Source of the DNA: Seriola aureovittata
Taxonomy: Eukaryota > Chordata > Actinopteri > Carangiformes > Carangidae
Length of the DNA stretch: 64,000 nt
Assembly: GCF_021018895.1 (NCBI RefSeq)
Contig: NC_079375.1
Span: forward strand, 26,076,475 to 26,140,474
Direction: 5' to 3'
The position numbers were made by a program, and so were the translations under genes. Positions 1 to 9,140 of this stretch are shown here, in pieces; within the stretch, counting starts at the first letter, position 1; each line of letters starts with the position of its first letter. The notes under the pieces are model-generated. The model worked only from the letters and a program-made list of their open reading frames with translations. It was not told the origin of the DNA and did no database searches.

Positions 1-1161
1 AGAAACGCTGGAATGCGTCTATAAACTTTAACATCACTGACAATCTCTGTAGTGTTATTTAGCCATAAGAATAATATAATAGTCTTTACTGATGTTGGAT
101 GGAATTAAACTAACAGACATGAGGTGTAACAATAAGCATATTCACTGATTTTTTTAAAGAATAAAGCAGTACCTAGAGGCAAGTTTTTCTGAATATCTAA
201 AATTGAAAATGTAAACTGGAGAATGGCTTGGTTTTTACCTTATCAATACTGTATATCAAACATGGCAAAGAAAGTTTGTTTCAAAATTTTGCATTATAAA
301 ACAGCCAGCTAGTTATCTTATTGGCAAAATGTGTTACTATGATAATCCAAATGATGACGCTCTTGAATGTCTGTTTAACTTCAGTATCCTTTATGCTAAA
401 TTCTTTATCTAGAAACAATCACCTTCTAAATTTTCACTTTTTCTCCTAGAGCTGAATTCTTTAATCAAGTCACACAGTTTGTTAAGCAGCAATCTAAAGA
501 GTAATAAGCTTTTGGAAAATTATGGATTTTTTTTCCCTAGCTAAGACTGATGATCTAACTTACTCTTATTTTCGCCTGTTGTAAGTTCAGGCTTTGTGTG
601 TCTGTTGTTTAAACTGAATTACTGTATATTTCTTTGATCAATAAATAATAAAACCTTATTTTGACAAATGTTAGCAACCATCCTTTTATTAACAGATGTA
701 AAGGCTTTAAGAAATCAGGACTGAGGTATTTACTGACGTAGAATACAACGTGAAAATATCTTGAGCTTCATCACAGCCAGTAAACAAAAAATCCATTCAA
801 AAAACCCATAGACTTGGGGACGAAGAGCCGGAAGTGCTAAAATGCTAACTGATTTCTCGAATTTAAAACTCATTCCTGAGGCATTCTATACATCACACTG
901 TGTCATCATGAAGCCCAGCATTTCTCTGTGGACTTGAGGGGGACACAAAACGTAATGCGAGGTCACGCAATAGTAAGTCGTACTGTTCTGCTCCGTGTTT
1001 TTACAGACCTCGAACTTAGTTCCTCTCGTTTATTCGTTAAAGTGTGTGCATTGTAGAAACACAAACATCTGCGTAAATTAAACCAAATGTAAACCATTAG
1101 GATCCTATATGAGTCATGTCCCTGTGTTAGTTTTCATTCAGACCATCCTGGTTTCACAGAC
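1..1161. other. Left flank, presumed intron 1 of Z1
   Basis: This is AT-rich sequence to the left of the Z1 splice donor. On the minus strand it should be intron 1 of a ZNF gene whose finger exon lies outside the window. I see no fingers, acceptor or recognisable repeat in it. Confidence 0.5.
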
Positions 1162-1333
1162 CTGTCCTGTGTAGCTTTATCTCGGGTTTCCAAACGATAT
1201 CCAGCAGTCTGCGCTGACGATCGATCACTTCCTCGTACTCGACGATAGTTTTTTCAAAGACTCCGAATATTTCTTCAGCAGCAGCAGTTAGTCGCTCGTT
1301 GACAAACTCTCTCAGATACTGAACTGAAGACAT
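1162..1333 (-). CDS. Z1 exon 1: N-terminal helix exon of a C2H2 ZNF gene (partial gene)
   Basis: This exon runs from ATG at 1333 to a GT donor just below 1162, giving 57 codons plus one base (phase 1). It encodes the cluster's standard N-terminal module, which starts MSSVQYLREF, continues through an Ala/Glu-rich segment (LTAAAEEIFGVFE) and a charged EYEEE stretch, and ends in KLHRT. The composition suggests an amphipathic or coiled-coil helix for dimerisation or effector recruitment (inference). Compared with the cluster consensus, residue 28 is Lys instead of Gln and one Glu near residue 37 is Val. The ZNF exon should lie left of base 1, so the finger content is unknown. It is the most diverged promoter/exon-1 copy and lacks the upstream ATG seen in the others. 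Confidence 0.8.
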
Positions 1334-1475
1334 TGTTGCTTAGTTACCACTGAAATATTTACCTGCGATACGACTACACCGCAATCTTCAAGCTAGCTCC
1401 ACATATACCAACAGCTAACGCTGCTAGCGCTCACTTCCGCAAAGTGCTACACTGGAAAGTTCCGGCAGTGGAAAT
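1334..1475 (-). promoter_or_regulatory. Z1 promoter / 5' UTR block
   Basis: This is a diverged copy of the block found upstream of every exon 1 here. The GCGGAAGT-type ETS-like core and the CCGGAAC box (about 1431-1465) are still recognisable. The short upstream ORF found in the other copies has lost its ATG. Confidence 0.5.
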
Positions 1476-1619
1476 GAGTTGACTTTCATTCCACCTTCAG
1501 TTATGACTGTGCATCTGTGTTCCTTCATTTAACGGGGAAATTGGGTTATTTTGTCTGAACCAACACTTTTAACTGACGTCTTTTCTGGCATTTTTTAAAA
1601 ATCAAACAATAATGTATAA

Positions 1620-1880
1620 AAAAATATAAGCAGGGATGGAAGATGTTGACATAGGCAAATGAAATTCAATGTACCATTACATTCAAAATGTGATTTTAGA
1701 AAAACAAATTCCCACCAGATCTGCAATTATGTGGCTCTTTGCCTCTGTGATCTTGGGTATTTTGTCCATGGATCAATACAACTGAATCATCTCCCACATA
1801 GTTCATAAATCCAAGTCTACTTGCATATATGTGATCTTCGATGTATGCATTACTACCACTATTATCATTATTACCCATGC
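1620..1880 (-). pseudogene. Relic zinc-finger sequence in the Z2 3' flank
   Basis: Minus-strand translation gives scraps of degenerate finger, such as KEPHNCRSGGN, in which the second Cys has become Gly. The same relic block lies downstream of Z3 (6420-6775), Z10b, Z11 and Z13. It is therefore an inherited, decayed end of the ancestral array and not a separate gene. Confidence 0.5.
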
Positions 1881-2669
1881 AGTGTAACTGTGGGCGGGAT
1901 ATTGTTCCAAATTTGCTGGTGACTACAGACAGGGACAGACTGCTGCATCAGTGCCAAAGTAGACATTTTAAATTTATTTACTTTATTGGCTAGTTTATAA
2001 AAAATAAATAAATAAAAATACCCCTTTCCACAACCAGAACCACAGAAAACCATTGTGTTTATCATGACAGTTTTCTTTGTCAAAAGTAATTCAGTTTATT
2101 TATATGGCAACTTTTACAAAATCATAGAGTACATCATCTCCCATTTGTATTCTGTCATCACTTGAGTCCAAAAACATAAAAAATTAAATGAAGTTGATGT
2201 AATCACAATATACATAAGACTGGGGTGTCCAAGTGTCTGATCTGTTAGCATGCATAACACATAGGCTTAGTCCTAACAGAAGCAGCCCGGGTTCGAGTAC
2301 GACCCCTGGCCCCTTTGCTGCTGTCATCCTCTCCCTCACTGTGCTATTGGAATAAAGGCAAAAGGTAACTTTAAAAAAAATACATAAAACTACAAAATGA
2401 AAGGACATGTTTTAGACAAAAAAGTAAAGACTGGCAGGATGACAGGATAACTGAGGTAGTGTGAAACTAGTTACAAAGAATATTTAACAGGTCAATCACT
2501 TACACGTGTAGGAACAACACACTCACTGTTCAACAAAGATTTTTCCAACATTAAACTAAGATACTGTGACCTCTTCTCTGTGGGAAATGTACATTCAATT
2601 ACATAAGTATATTTCATACACTTGGTGAACTCTTCTCCACACGAGTTTCATCTTGATGGTTTCTCCTTT
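1881..2669. other. Z2 3' flank
   Basis: A minus-strand AATAAA is present at 2095-2100, inside a motif (GTTTATTTATATGGCA on plus) that recurs downstream of most genes here. It is a plausible polyadenylation region for Z2. The rest is unremarkable apart from the SINE relic. Confidence 0.4.
2236..2345 (+). mobile_element. Degenerate tRNA-derived SINE fragment
   Basis: The segment contains a B-box-like GGTTCGAGTACGACC followed by CCCTTTGCTGCTGTCATCCTCTCCCTC. This is the layout of common teleost tRNA-derived SINEs: B box, then a 'CCCTTTGCTGCATGTCATCCCC' type body. An A-box-like region lies upstream near 2263. It is decayed and has no visible target duplication. Confidence 0.5.
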
Positions 2670-3130
2670 GCACATTCGGTGATGATGTCTGACTGAATCT
2701 TTTCCCACAGGTGTTGCAGGTGTACGGCTTCTCACGTGTGTGACTTCTCAATTGGACTTTCAAGTGATTACTACATAAAAATTTTTTAAAAACTAGTCAC
2801 ACATATTTCTCACCTGTGTGGATACTCATGAGGTTTCAAGACACTGTTACGCTTGAAAGCTCTCCCACATATTTTACACGAATATGGTTTCTCACCTGTG
2901 TGGGTTCTCATGTGGACCAACAAGCTACTGCTACTTCTGAAACCTTTCCCACATGTTTTGCAAGAATACAGCTTCTCACCTGTGTGGATTCTGACATGAT
3001 TTTTCAATGTTGATGCCTGACTGAACCTTTTCCCACAGGTGCTGCAAAGGTATGGCCTCTCACCTGTGTGTCTTCTCAGATGTACATTCAAATTGGACTC
3101 ATACTTAAATGCCTTTTATCCGTCTGAGTG
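2670..3130 (-). pseudogene. Z2 relic second finger array
   Basis: This follows the Z2 stop codon on the minus strand. It holds about four recognisable finger units ([51 protein letters not shown] and a decayed last one) in a frame not continuous with Z2. About 30 bp with the first finger's cysteines are deleted near 3105, and the later units carry indels and lost His residues. The finger order resembles Z13, so it is the back half of a second ZNF exon fused onto Z2. Confidence 0.7.
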
Positions 3131-4098
3131 TTACAGTGAATCTTTGATTCTGGATCTACATGCTCGTTTCCTTTCTGATCTTGGCTTGTTGTGAGAGAGG
3201 AGCTGGTGGTTGCTGTTTGGTTCTGGTTTACTTTCCTCATTGGTATTAGTCAACATAACGTATGGCCTCTCACTTGTGTGGGTCTTCATGTGAATCAACA
3301 ATTTACTGTTAATTCTAAAACCTTTCCCACAGGTGTTGCAGACATATGGCCGCTCATCTGTGTGGATTCTCATGTGAGGCAACAATTTACTGCTACTTCT
3401 AAAACCTTTCCCACAGGTGTTGCAGACATACGGCCTCTCACCTGTGTGGATTCTTGTGTGGAGCAACAATTTACTGCTACTTCTAAAACCTTTCCCACAG
3501 GTCTTGCAAACATACGGCCTCTCACCTGTGTGGATTCTTGTGTGGAGCAACAAGTTACTGCTATCTGTAAAACCTTTCCCACAGGTGTTGCAAACAAACG
3601 GCCTCTCACCTGTGTGGATTCTAACATGACTTTTCAATGCTGATGTCTGACTGAATCTTTTCCCACATGTGTTGCAAAGGTATGGCCTTTCACCTGTGTG
3701 GATTCTAAGATGTACATTCAATTTGGATTCATACTTAAATGCTTTTCCACAAGTGTGACATTTTAAAGACTTTTTATCCGTCTGAGTGTTACACTGACTC
3801 TTTGATTCTGGGTCTACATGCTTACTTCCTTCCTGATCTTGGCTCTCAGCGACAGGAGAGTTGTGAAAGAGGAGCTGGTGGTCACTTTCCTCATTAGTAG
3901 GAGTCAACATAAAGGTATCAGTCTCCTGCTTCAGTACAAGCTGCTCTCCCTCCTGACTGGTGCAGAGTTCCTCCTCTTCCTCTTTAATCTGTGGAGGCTC
4001 TGGGTCCTCCTGGTCCAGACTGGAGTTCCTCTCCTGGTCACAGAGCTGCTGGTCAGTGAAAACCTCCTCCTCCTTACAGACATGTTGCTGTGGGAGCT
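3131..4098 (-). CDS. Z2 ZNF exon: acidic linker, six C2H2 fingers, fused second linker
   Basis: The exon begins at a phase-1 acceptor (AG just above 4098), completing a Glu codon with exon 1, and runs 322 codons to the stop at 3131. Spliced to 5255..5426 it would give about 379 aa. Residues after the join read [13 protein letters not shown], followed by the Glu-rich linker with two psi-K-x-E SUMO-type motifs (IKEE, LKQE), then six C2H2 fingers joined by HTGERP linkers. Fingers 4 and 5 are almost identical. The unusual part is the C-terminus: after the sixth finger the protein re-enters linker-type sequence (MLTNTNEES...HNKP), then shifts frame and ends in a basic tail, RKRACRSRIKDSL. It is probably a nuclear DNA-binding protein, and its target is unknown. 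Confidence 0.85.
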
Positions 4099-5254
4099 CT
4101 GGATGGACAAAGGGACGTGAGAAATAGGTTATCAATGTGATGAATGAAAACCAGACAACTGAGCAAACAAATACAAGTTTAAGGGTCCTATAAACCATAT
4201 TCCTTTGTTGATTGTTTCAACCCCTTATGGTTTTACAATGGAAGCCGTGAAGGATAATGGTGGAAAAAGTTTTCTTAACTACTTTTTTGTTCCCTCTGAT
4301 CCACAGGAACAGTTAATGTGTTAGTCCAGTCCAATTACAATATTTTCCGGGTTTGGGAAAACACTCTGCAGGCACTACAGAAAAGAGGGATGATGTTGCA
4401 CTTTACATGATGCATTTATTGCTCATTTCTCTTTTCAGAAGGCCGACCTGTGGATATGGTTACTGCTCAGGCTTTGGTTGCACCTATATTTCAATCAATG
4501 GTGCGATGGATGTGGCTCGGTTAGCTGTACAGTGACCTCAAAAAAAAACTGAGCCCCTATCCTCACTCTTTCATCAGTTTATATACCACAGGGCTGGTCA
4601 TTGAACTGACCTCCACTGTTTCCATATGCAAACTAATTCTTAATGTGTCAAACAAAAACTTAACTACTGTGGTTTAACTAATTCAGGCTAATATGCTGAT
4701 ATCAGGCTAAAATAATCCAGTTAATTTTCATCTAGCTGGTTTGGTTCTTTACAAGCAGTTTGGGGTTTGATTTGGTAATCCTCCTGGATGAAGTCACCTT
4801 GAGCTGCCTTTCCACACTTTCACCACTGTGCAGATTAATTCCTAAAATGTTTCAAAGAGCAGGATTAATTGTATTAATATCATTCATCAAGATGAGTTCT
4901 GTAGTATGTCATTAAATTTAATGTTATTTTGTTTTGGCTCTTTTTTTTATTTTATTTTATTTTTTCCTAAACATACACTTCTGTCTCCCAACTAAAGCAC
5001 ATTACTCACACACTCTCACACGCCGTGGGGCAATGTTCACCTTGGTCCAACCGTTCACAGCACTTAACAGCCACTAAAACCACAAGTGATAACATTTTGT
5101 GCACAATCACAAGTTTTCACAGACACTGTTTGGGGAAATAGGGTTTCTTTATAGTTCATAAAGTGATGCTTCATCAGAAGTCACTATCGACTTCCACATC
5201 TAACGGTCATGTCCCTGTGTTAGTTTCCATTCAGACCATCCTGGTTTCACAGAC
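4099..5254. other. Intron 1 of Z2
   Basis: This 1,156-bp intron lies between the Z2 exons, with a pyrimidine-rich acceptor end. I recognise no repeat or coding remnant in it. Confidence 0.6.
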
Positions 5255-5426
5255 CTGTCCTGTGTAGCTTTATCTCGGGTTTCCAAACGATATCCAGCAG
5301 TCTGCGCTGACGATCGATCTCTTCCTCGTACTCGACGATAGTTTGTTCAAAGACTCCGAATATTTCTTCAGCAGCAGCAGTTAGTCGCTCGTTGAAAAAC
5401 TCTCTCAAATACTGAACTGAAGACAT
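5255..5426 (-). CDS. Z2 exon 1
   Basis: This is the standard 172-bp first coding exon (57 codons plus one base), starting with ATG at 5426 and ending at a GTCTGT donor. It differs from the cluster consensus at two bases near the start (AAACTC in place of GACAAACTC context, and CAAATACTG), one of which changes a residue of the VNERL stretch. The frame is open and joins 3131..4098 in phase 1. Confidence 0.85.
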
Positions 5427-5570
5427 TGTTGCTTAGTTACCACTGAAATATTTATCTGCGATACGACTACACCGTCATCTTCAAGCTAGCTCCACACTAA
5501 CGCTTTTCGCGCGTGTTCATTGTTTATTTCCGCTGGGTGTCACACTGTGAAGTTCCGCCAGGGAATGTGA
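5427..5570 (-). promoter_or_regulatory. Z2 promoter / 5' UTR block with four-codon uORF
   Basis: The conserved block has an ATG ACG GTG TAG upstream ORF on minus (5467..5478), 52 nt ahead of the main ATG. Further upstream are the GCGGAAAT/GGAAC boxes and the TGTGACACCC motif (5521-5565). Confidence 0.55.
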
Positions 5571-5660
5571 GTTATCTTTTCTTACTGCCTTCGGTCATGA
5601 TTGTAGCCTACACCTGTGTTGCTTCATTTCACAGGGAATTTAAGCTATTTTCTCTAAACG

Positions 5661-5758
5661 AACTTCTTCCATCCCTGCTCATATGTTGTCATGCAAAATT
5701 ATTGTTTGGGCAAACAATAATTTTGCATGAAAACATATAAGCAGGGATGGAAGAAGTT
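5661..5758. repeat. 98-bp near-perfect inverted repeat
   Basis: Two 48-bp arms (5661-5708 and 5711-5758) are reverse complements with about two mismatches, separated by GG. The right arm (ending in ATAAGCAGGGATGGAAGAAG) has a counterpart upstream of other exon-1 copies (for example 1600-1645). The left arm replaces the usual sequence. It therefore looks like a local inverted duplication, not a MITE. Confidence 0.85.
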
Positions 5759-6419
5759 AACACAGGCAAGTAAAATTCAATGTAGAGAACATTCAAAATG
5801 TTGCTATAAACACAAAAATACTTTCAGCTAAATGTTAAAGTGTGGAACCTCCCCAGGCCCCTGTCCTGTTATTTATTTTTTTAACCCCATTCAAATACTG
5901 ATACATAGTTTGACAAGGCATAAAATGATAAGGTAATTTTAAGTTTTTGTATTTAAAATATTTAGTAAACATAACTGTATATTTGCCTTTGAAGTATAGT
6001 TAAGTTTGAATAGAATGCAATAACAAAATACATTAAAAAAATAAAATGAAAGGACAAACTGTACACAAAAAAAAAGGACTCTACTTGGCAGGATGATAAC
6101 ATACAGTAAGTGACCCAACAGCAGTAAATGGTTTCTCAGCTTCAACATCAGAGGTAGAGTATAAAAATAGCACACAAAAAAAAATCACATAACATTTGTT
6201 GGAACTATGAATTCAATGTGAAAACAAATATTTTACAAGATCTGGGAGATTACTGTTGTTTCAAAGAAATTCTGCTGCAACAGAAAGTAATAGTCACGTG
6301 AAAGAAAACATTAGGCTAGTTTAACAAAACCTGAAGACATTGTTGATACTGTACTACTCTACACTAAGATACATCCTCTGTGGTAAATGGTATACATTCA
6401 ATTACAGAAATGTATCTAT
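5759..6419. other. Intergenic, Z3 3' flank
   Basis: This is AT-rich sequence between the Z2 promoter and the relic fingers downstream of Z3. It contains several short poly-A and poly-T runs and no gene that I can support. Confidence 0.4.
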
Positions 6420-6775
6420 TGCAAAACTGTATTTCATTCAGTTGCTGAACCCTCTCCACACAAGTTTCATCTTAATGGTTTCCCCCTTTGTAAAATGATT
6501 CTCAGGTGTTTTTTCTTTTCCCACAAGAGCTGCAATTATGTGGCTCTTCACTTCTGTGGGCTCTTGTGTGTTTTGTCCATGAACCACTACAACTGAATCC
6601 TCCCACATCACACACTCCTACATATACTAGGCTAAATGTGTGATCTCATAGACCTTCCCAACTGAGATACATCAAACCATCTTTTCCCTCAGATGTTGCA
6701 GTGATGTAGTTTCTCGCCAGTCTGGGCTCTGGACTGTCAATTATCCCCCAAGTCTAAAAGTTAAGTAAGTATACA
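6420..6775 (-). pseudogene. Relic fingers in the Z3 3' flank
   Basis: The minus strand carries decayed finger and linker motifs, such as SEEPHNCSSCGK-like sequence around 6520-6560 and HTGEK-like scraps near 6700. They are interrupted by stops and indels. The block is homologous to those at 1620-1880, 40510-40730, 43690-43940 and 62120-62345. Confidence 0.5.
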
Positions 6776-6779
6776 ACTT

Positions 6780-7786
6780 TTAACCTTTATGAATTCTTAT
6801 GTGCTTCTCCAAGTGTGGCTTTCGATAAAATCTTTTCCCACAGGTGTTGCAGGAGTACGGCTTCTCGCCCGTGTGGGTTCTCATGTGGTATTTTAAGTCA
6901 CCACGACATCTGAAAGCTTTCCCACAAGTCTCACATGAATATGGCTTCTCACCTGTGTGGATTTTAAAATGGTTATTCAAATGTGTTATCTGACTGAAAC
7001 TTCTCCCACAGATGTTGCACAGGTATGGCCTCTCACCTGTGTGAGTTCTGACGTGGAGTCTTAGGGAAGTCCTATATCTGTAACCCTTGCCACATGTTTT
7101 GCAAGAATATGGCTTTTCATCCGTGTGGATTGTCGTATGTTGTTTCAGTAATGACATTGTACAAAAACTTTTCCCACAGTTCTTGCAAAGGTACGGCTTC
7201 TCACCTGTGTGGATTCTCTTGTGGACTTTCAAGTTACCACTAGTTCTGAAAGATCTCCCACATGTCTCACAAGAATATGGCTTCTCACCTGTGTGGATTT
7301 TCAAATGCTCGTTCAAATGTTTTGTTTCTCTGAAACTTTTCCCACAGGTATTACAAAGGTACTGCTTCTCACCTGTGTGGATTCTCAGATGCATATTCAA
7401 TTTATAGTTATACCTAAACTCTTTTCCACAAGTGTCACATTTGAAAGACTTTTTATCCATCTGAGTGTTACAGTGACTCTTTGACTCAGGGTCTACATGC
7501 TCGCCTCCTTCCTGATCTTGGCTCTCAGCTACAGGAGTGTTGTGAGAGAGGAGCTGGTGGTCATCGCTTGGTTCTGGTTCACTGGGGTCCATTTCATTAG
7601 TAGGAGTCAACATCAAGGTATCAGTCTCCTGCTTCAGTACAAGCTGCTCTCCCTCCTGACTGGTGCAGAGTTCCTCCTCTTCCTCTTTAATCTGTGGAGG
7701 CTCTGGGTCCTCCTGGTCCAGACTGGAGTTCCTCTGCTGGTCAGTGAGAACCTCCTTCTCCTGAATGACATGTTGCTGTTGGAGCT
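6780..7786 (-). CDS. Z3 ZNF exon: acidic linker and eight C2H2 fingers
   Basis: This is an open 335-codon exon including the stop, with an acceptor AG just above 7786. Spliced to 8822..8993 it gives about 392 aa. The linker is diverged: it starts [13 protein letters not shown], lacks the LCDQE stretch and has extra DPSEPEPS residues. The eight C2H2 fingers are complete, each with C-x2-C, x12, H-x3-H and TGEKP-type linkers, and the array ends in HIRIHKG. The IKEE and LKQE SUMO-type motifs are kept. The finger helices differ from neighbouring genes, so the DNA target should differ. It is the cleanest simple two-exon gene on the left side. Confidence 0.9.
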
Positions 7787-8574
7787 CTGGAGGGACAAAG
7801 GGACATGAGAAATAAGTTATCAATGTGATGATGGAAAAACATTCATCTTTGTTTGGTTCTATTTCATCATCGAGTAAGAATAAACAAGATGAGATGAAAC
7901 AATAATTAAGACAAATAGATGACCTGTAAAAAATAATGACAGGTGAGTTGAAACCAACGAAATAGGGAAAAATAAAACAATATCTAGGACCAGCAAACCA
8001 GACTAGTGTAATGCACAGCTTAAAAGGGATGTTTTTAGTTTTAAAAGATGATACCTTTGGAGCACACCTAACAGCATGGTTAAGATGTCTTGACGGCTTG
8101 AAGAACAAAAGCTAAATGCAGTTTCACCACTTTTCAGGAAAATCCAGGGAAATAACCAGACGGCCTGTTCCAGTTGACTTATGGAGTCTAGATGATTCAT
8201 AGCTCACAAACATGTCAGAGAGATATTAGGGTGCCAGATCAAGGAGGACCTTAAAAGCAGGTATTATAATTTGAAAGTCAATTTTAAAATTTAAAATAGT
8301 CTTAACGGTAACTGGAGTCAGGAGTTATCAAACCTGGAGTCCAGCCAATGAAACCAGATTGGAGGTGTTGGTGCTGCTGAAACATCTGATAATGTAAAGA
8401 ATGAGTAGTGCTGTAACAAAGCACCTCAAGAGTAACAGCTAGAGGCTGTTCGTTAGTCCACCCCACACAGACCATGGAGCATGTCCTGCCATAGACACCA
8501 CAGAGGAAGCTGCTGAACATTCAGGCTAAACATGACTGCACCTGTAATTTGTCAAAGAGCAGCTTGACCAAGGA
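7787..8574. other. Intron 1 of Z3 (left part)
   Basis: This is intron sequence with no coding signal that I trust. Its right end runs into a Tc1 fragment. Confidence 0.5.
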
Positions 8575-8757
8575 CGAATTGTTTAGGAAGAACATGTATG
8601 TATGCAGTAAACACGGCACTGCATACCAACATGAAAACATCCCAAAGGTGAAGTAGGATGAAAGGAGGATCATGATTTGGGGCTTTGCCGCGTCTGGGCC
8701 TGGACAGCTCAGCATCACTGAGGGGAGAATGACTTCCCAAGTTCATCTAGGGATCTT
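8575..8757 (+). mobile_element. Tc1-type transposase fragment
   Basis: Plus-strand frames read MIWGFAASGPGQL...EGRMTSQVHLGI around 8670-8750. This matches the MVWGCFAASGPG...I.G.MN..VY..IL stretch of Tc1/mariner transposases. Weaker homology extends left (AYQHENIPKVK-like, through a frame change). It is only a central slice of the gene, broken by indels, and it stops just before the exon-1 block. Confidence 0.65.
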
Positions 8758-8821
8758 TAGGATCCAGTATGAGTCATGTCCCTGTGTTAGTTTTCATTCA
8801 GACCATCCTGGTTTCACAGAC

Positions 8822-8993
8822 CTGTCCTGTGTAGCTTTATCTCGGGTTTCCAAACGATATCCAGCAGTCTGCGCTGACGATCGATCTCTTCCTCGTACTC
8901 GACGATAGTTTGTTCAAAGACTCCGAATATTTCTTCAGCAGCAGCAGTTAGTCGCTCGTTGACAAACTCTCTCAGATACTGAACTGAAGACAT
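8822..8993 (-). CDS. Z3 exon 1
   Basis: This is the standard 172-bp exon with ATG at 8993, phase-1 donor and 57 codons. As far as I can read, it is base-for-base identical to the exon-1 copies at 18501, 36541, 42156 and 54302. It joins 6780..7786 in frame. Confidence 0.88.
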
Positions 8994-9140
8994 TGTTGCT
9001 TAGTTACCACTGAAATATTTATCTGCCATACGACTACACCGTCATCTTCAAGCTAGCTCCACACAATCTTACTGCTAAATCTGCTTGTGCGCTGTGATTG
9101 TTTACTTCCGCTTGGTGTCACACTGTGAAGTTCCGTGTCG
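8994..9140 (-). promoter_or_regulatory. Z3 promoter / 5' UTR block
   Basis: A uORF (ATG ACG GTG TAG, minus) lies at 9034..9045. The GCGGAAGTAAACA-type ETS-like core and the TGTGACACC box lie at about 9100-9135. Confidence 0.55.

Noticed and set aside
1162..1333. KRAB, SCAN or FiNZ identity for exon 1
   Set aside because: None of the hallmark residues of these domains, as I know them, is present. It is left as an unnamed N-terminal helix module.
1696..1878. 60-codon minus ORF as a small gene
   Set aside because: It overlaps decayed finger sequence shared with several 3' flanks and has no promoter.
3191..3643. Plus-strand ORFs across the finger arrays (also near 7087, 15102, 20975, 25202, 29733, 39266)
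   Set aside because: They are antisense readings of the 84-bp finger repeats, which stay open by periodicity. Splice signals, linker and finger motifs are all on the minus strand.
3818..4120. Recurrent plus-strand ORF of about 100 codons with a hydrophobic Leu-rich sequence over the linkers
   Set aside because: It is the antisense of the acidic linker. Hydrophobicity comes from complementing Glu codons (GAG to CTC). It has no promoter and no independent conservation.
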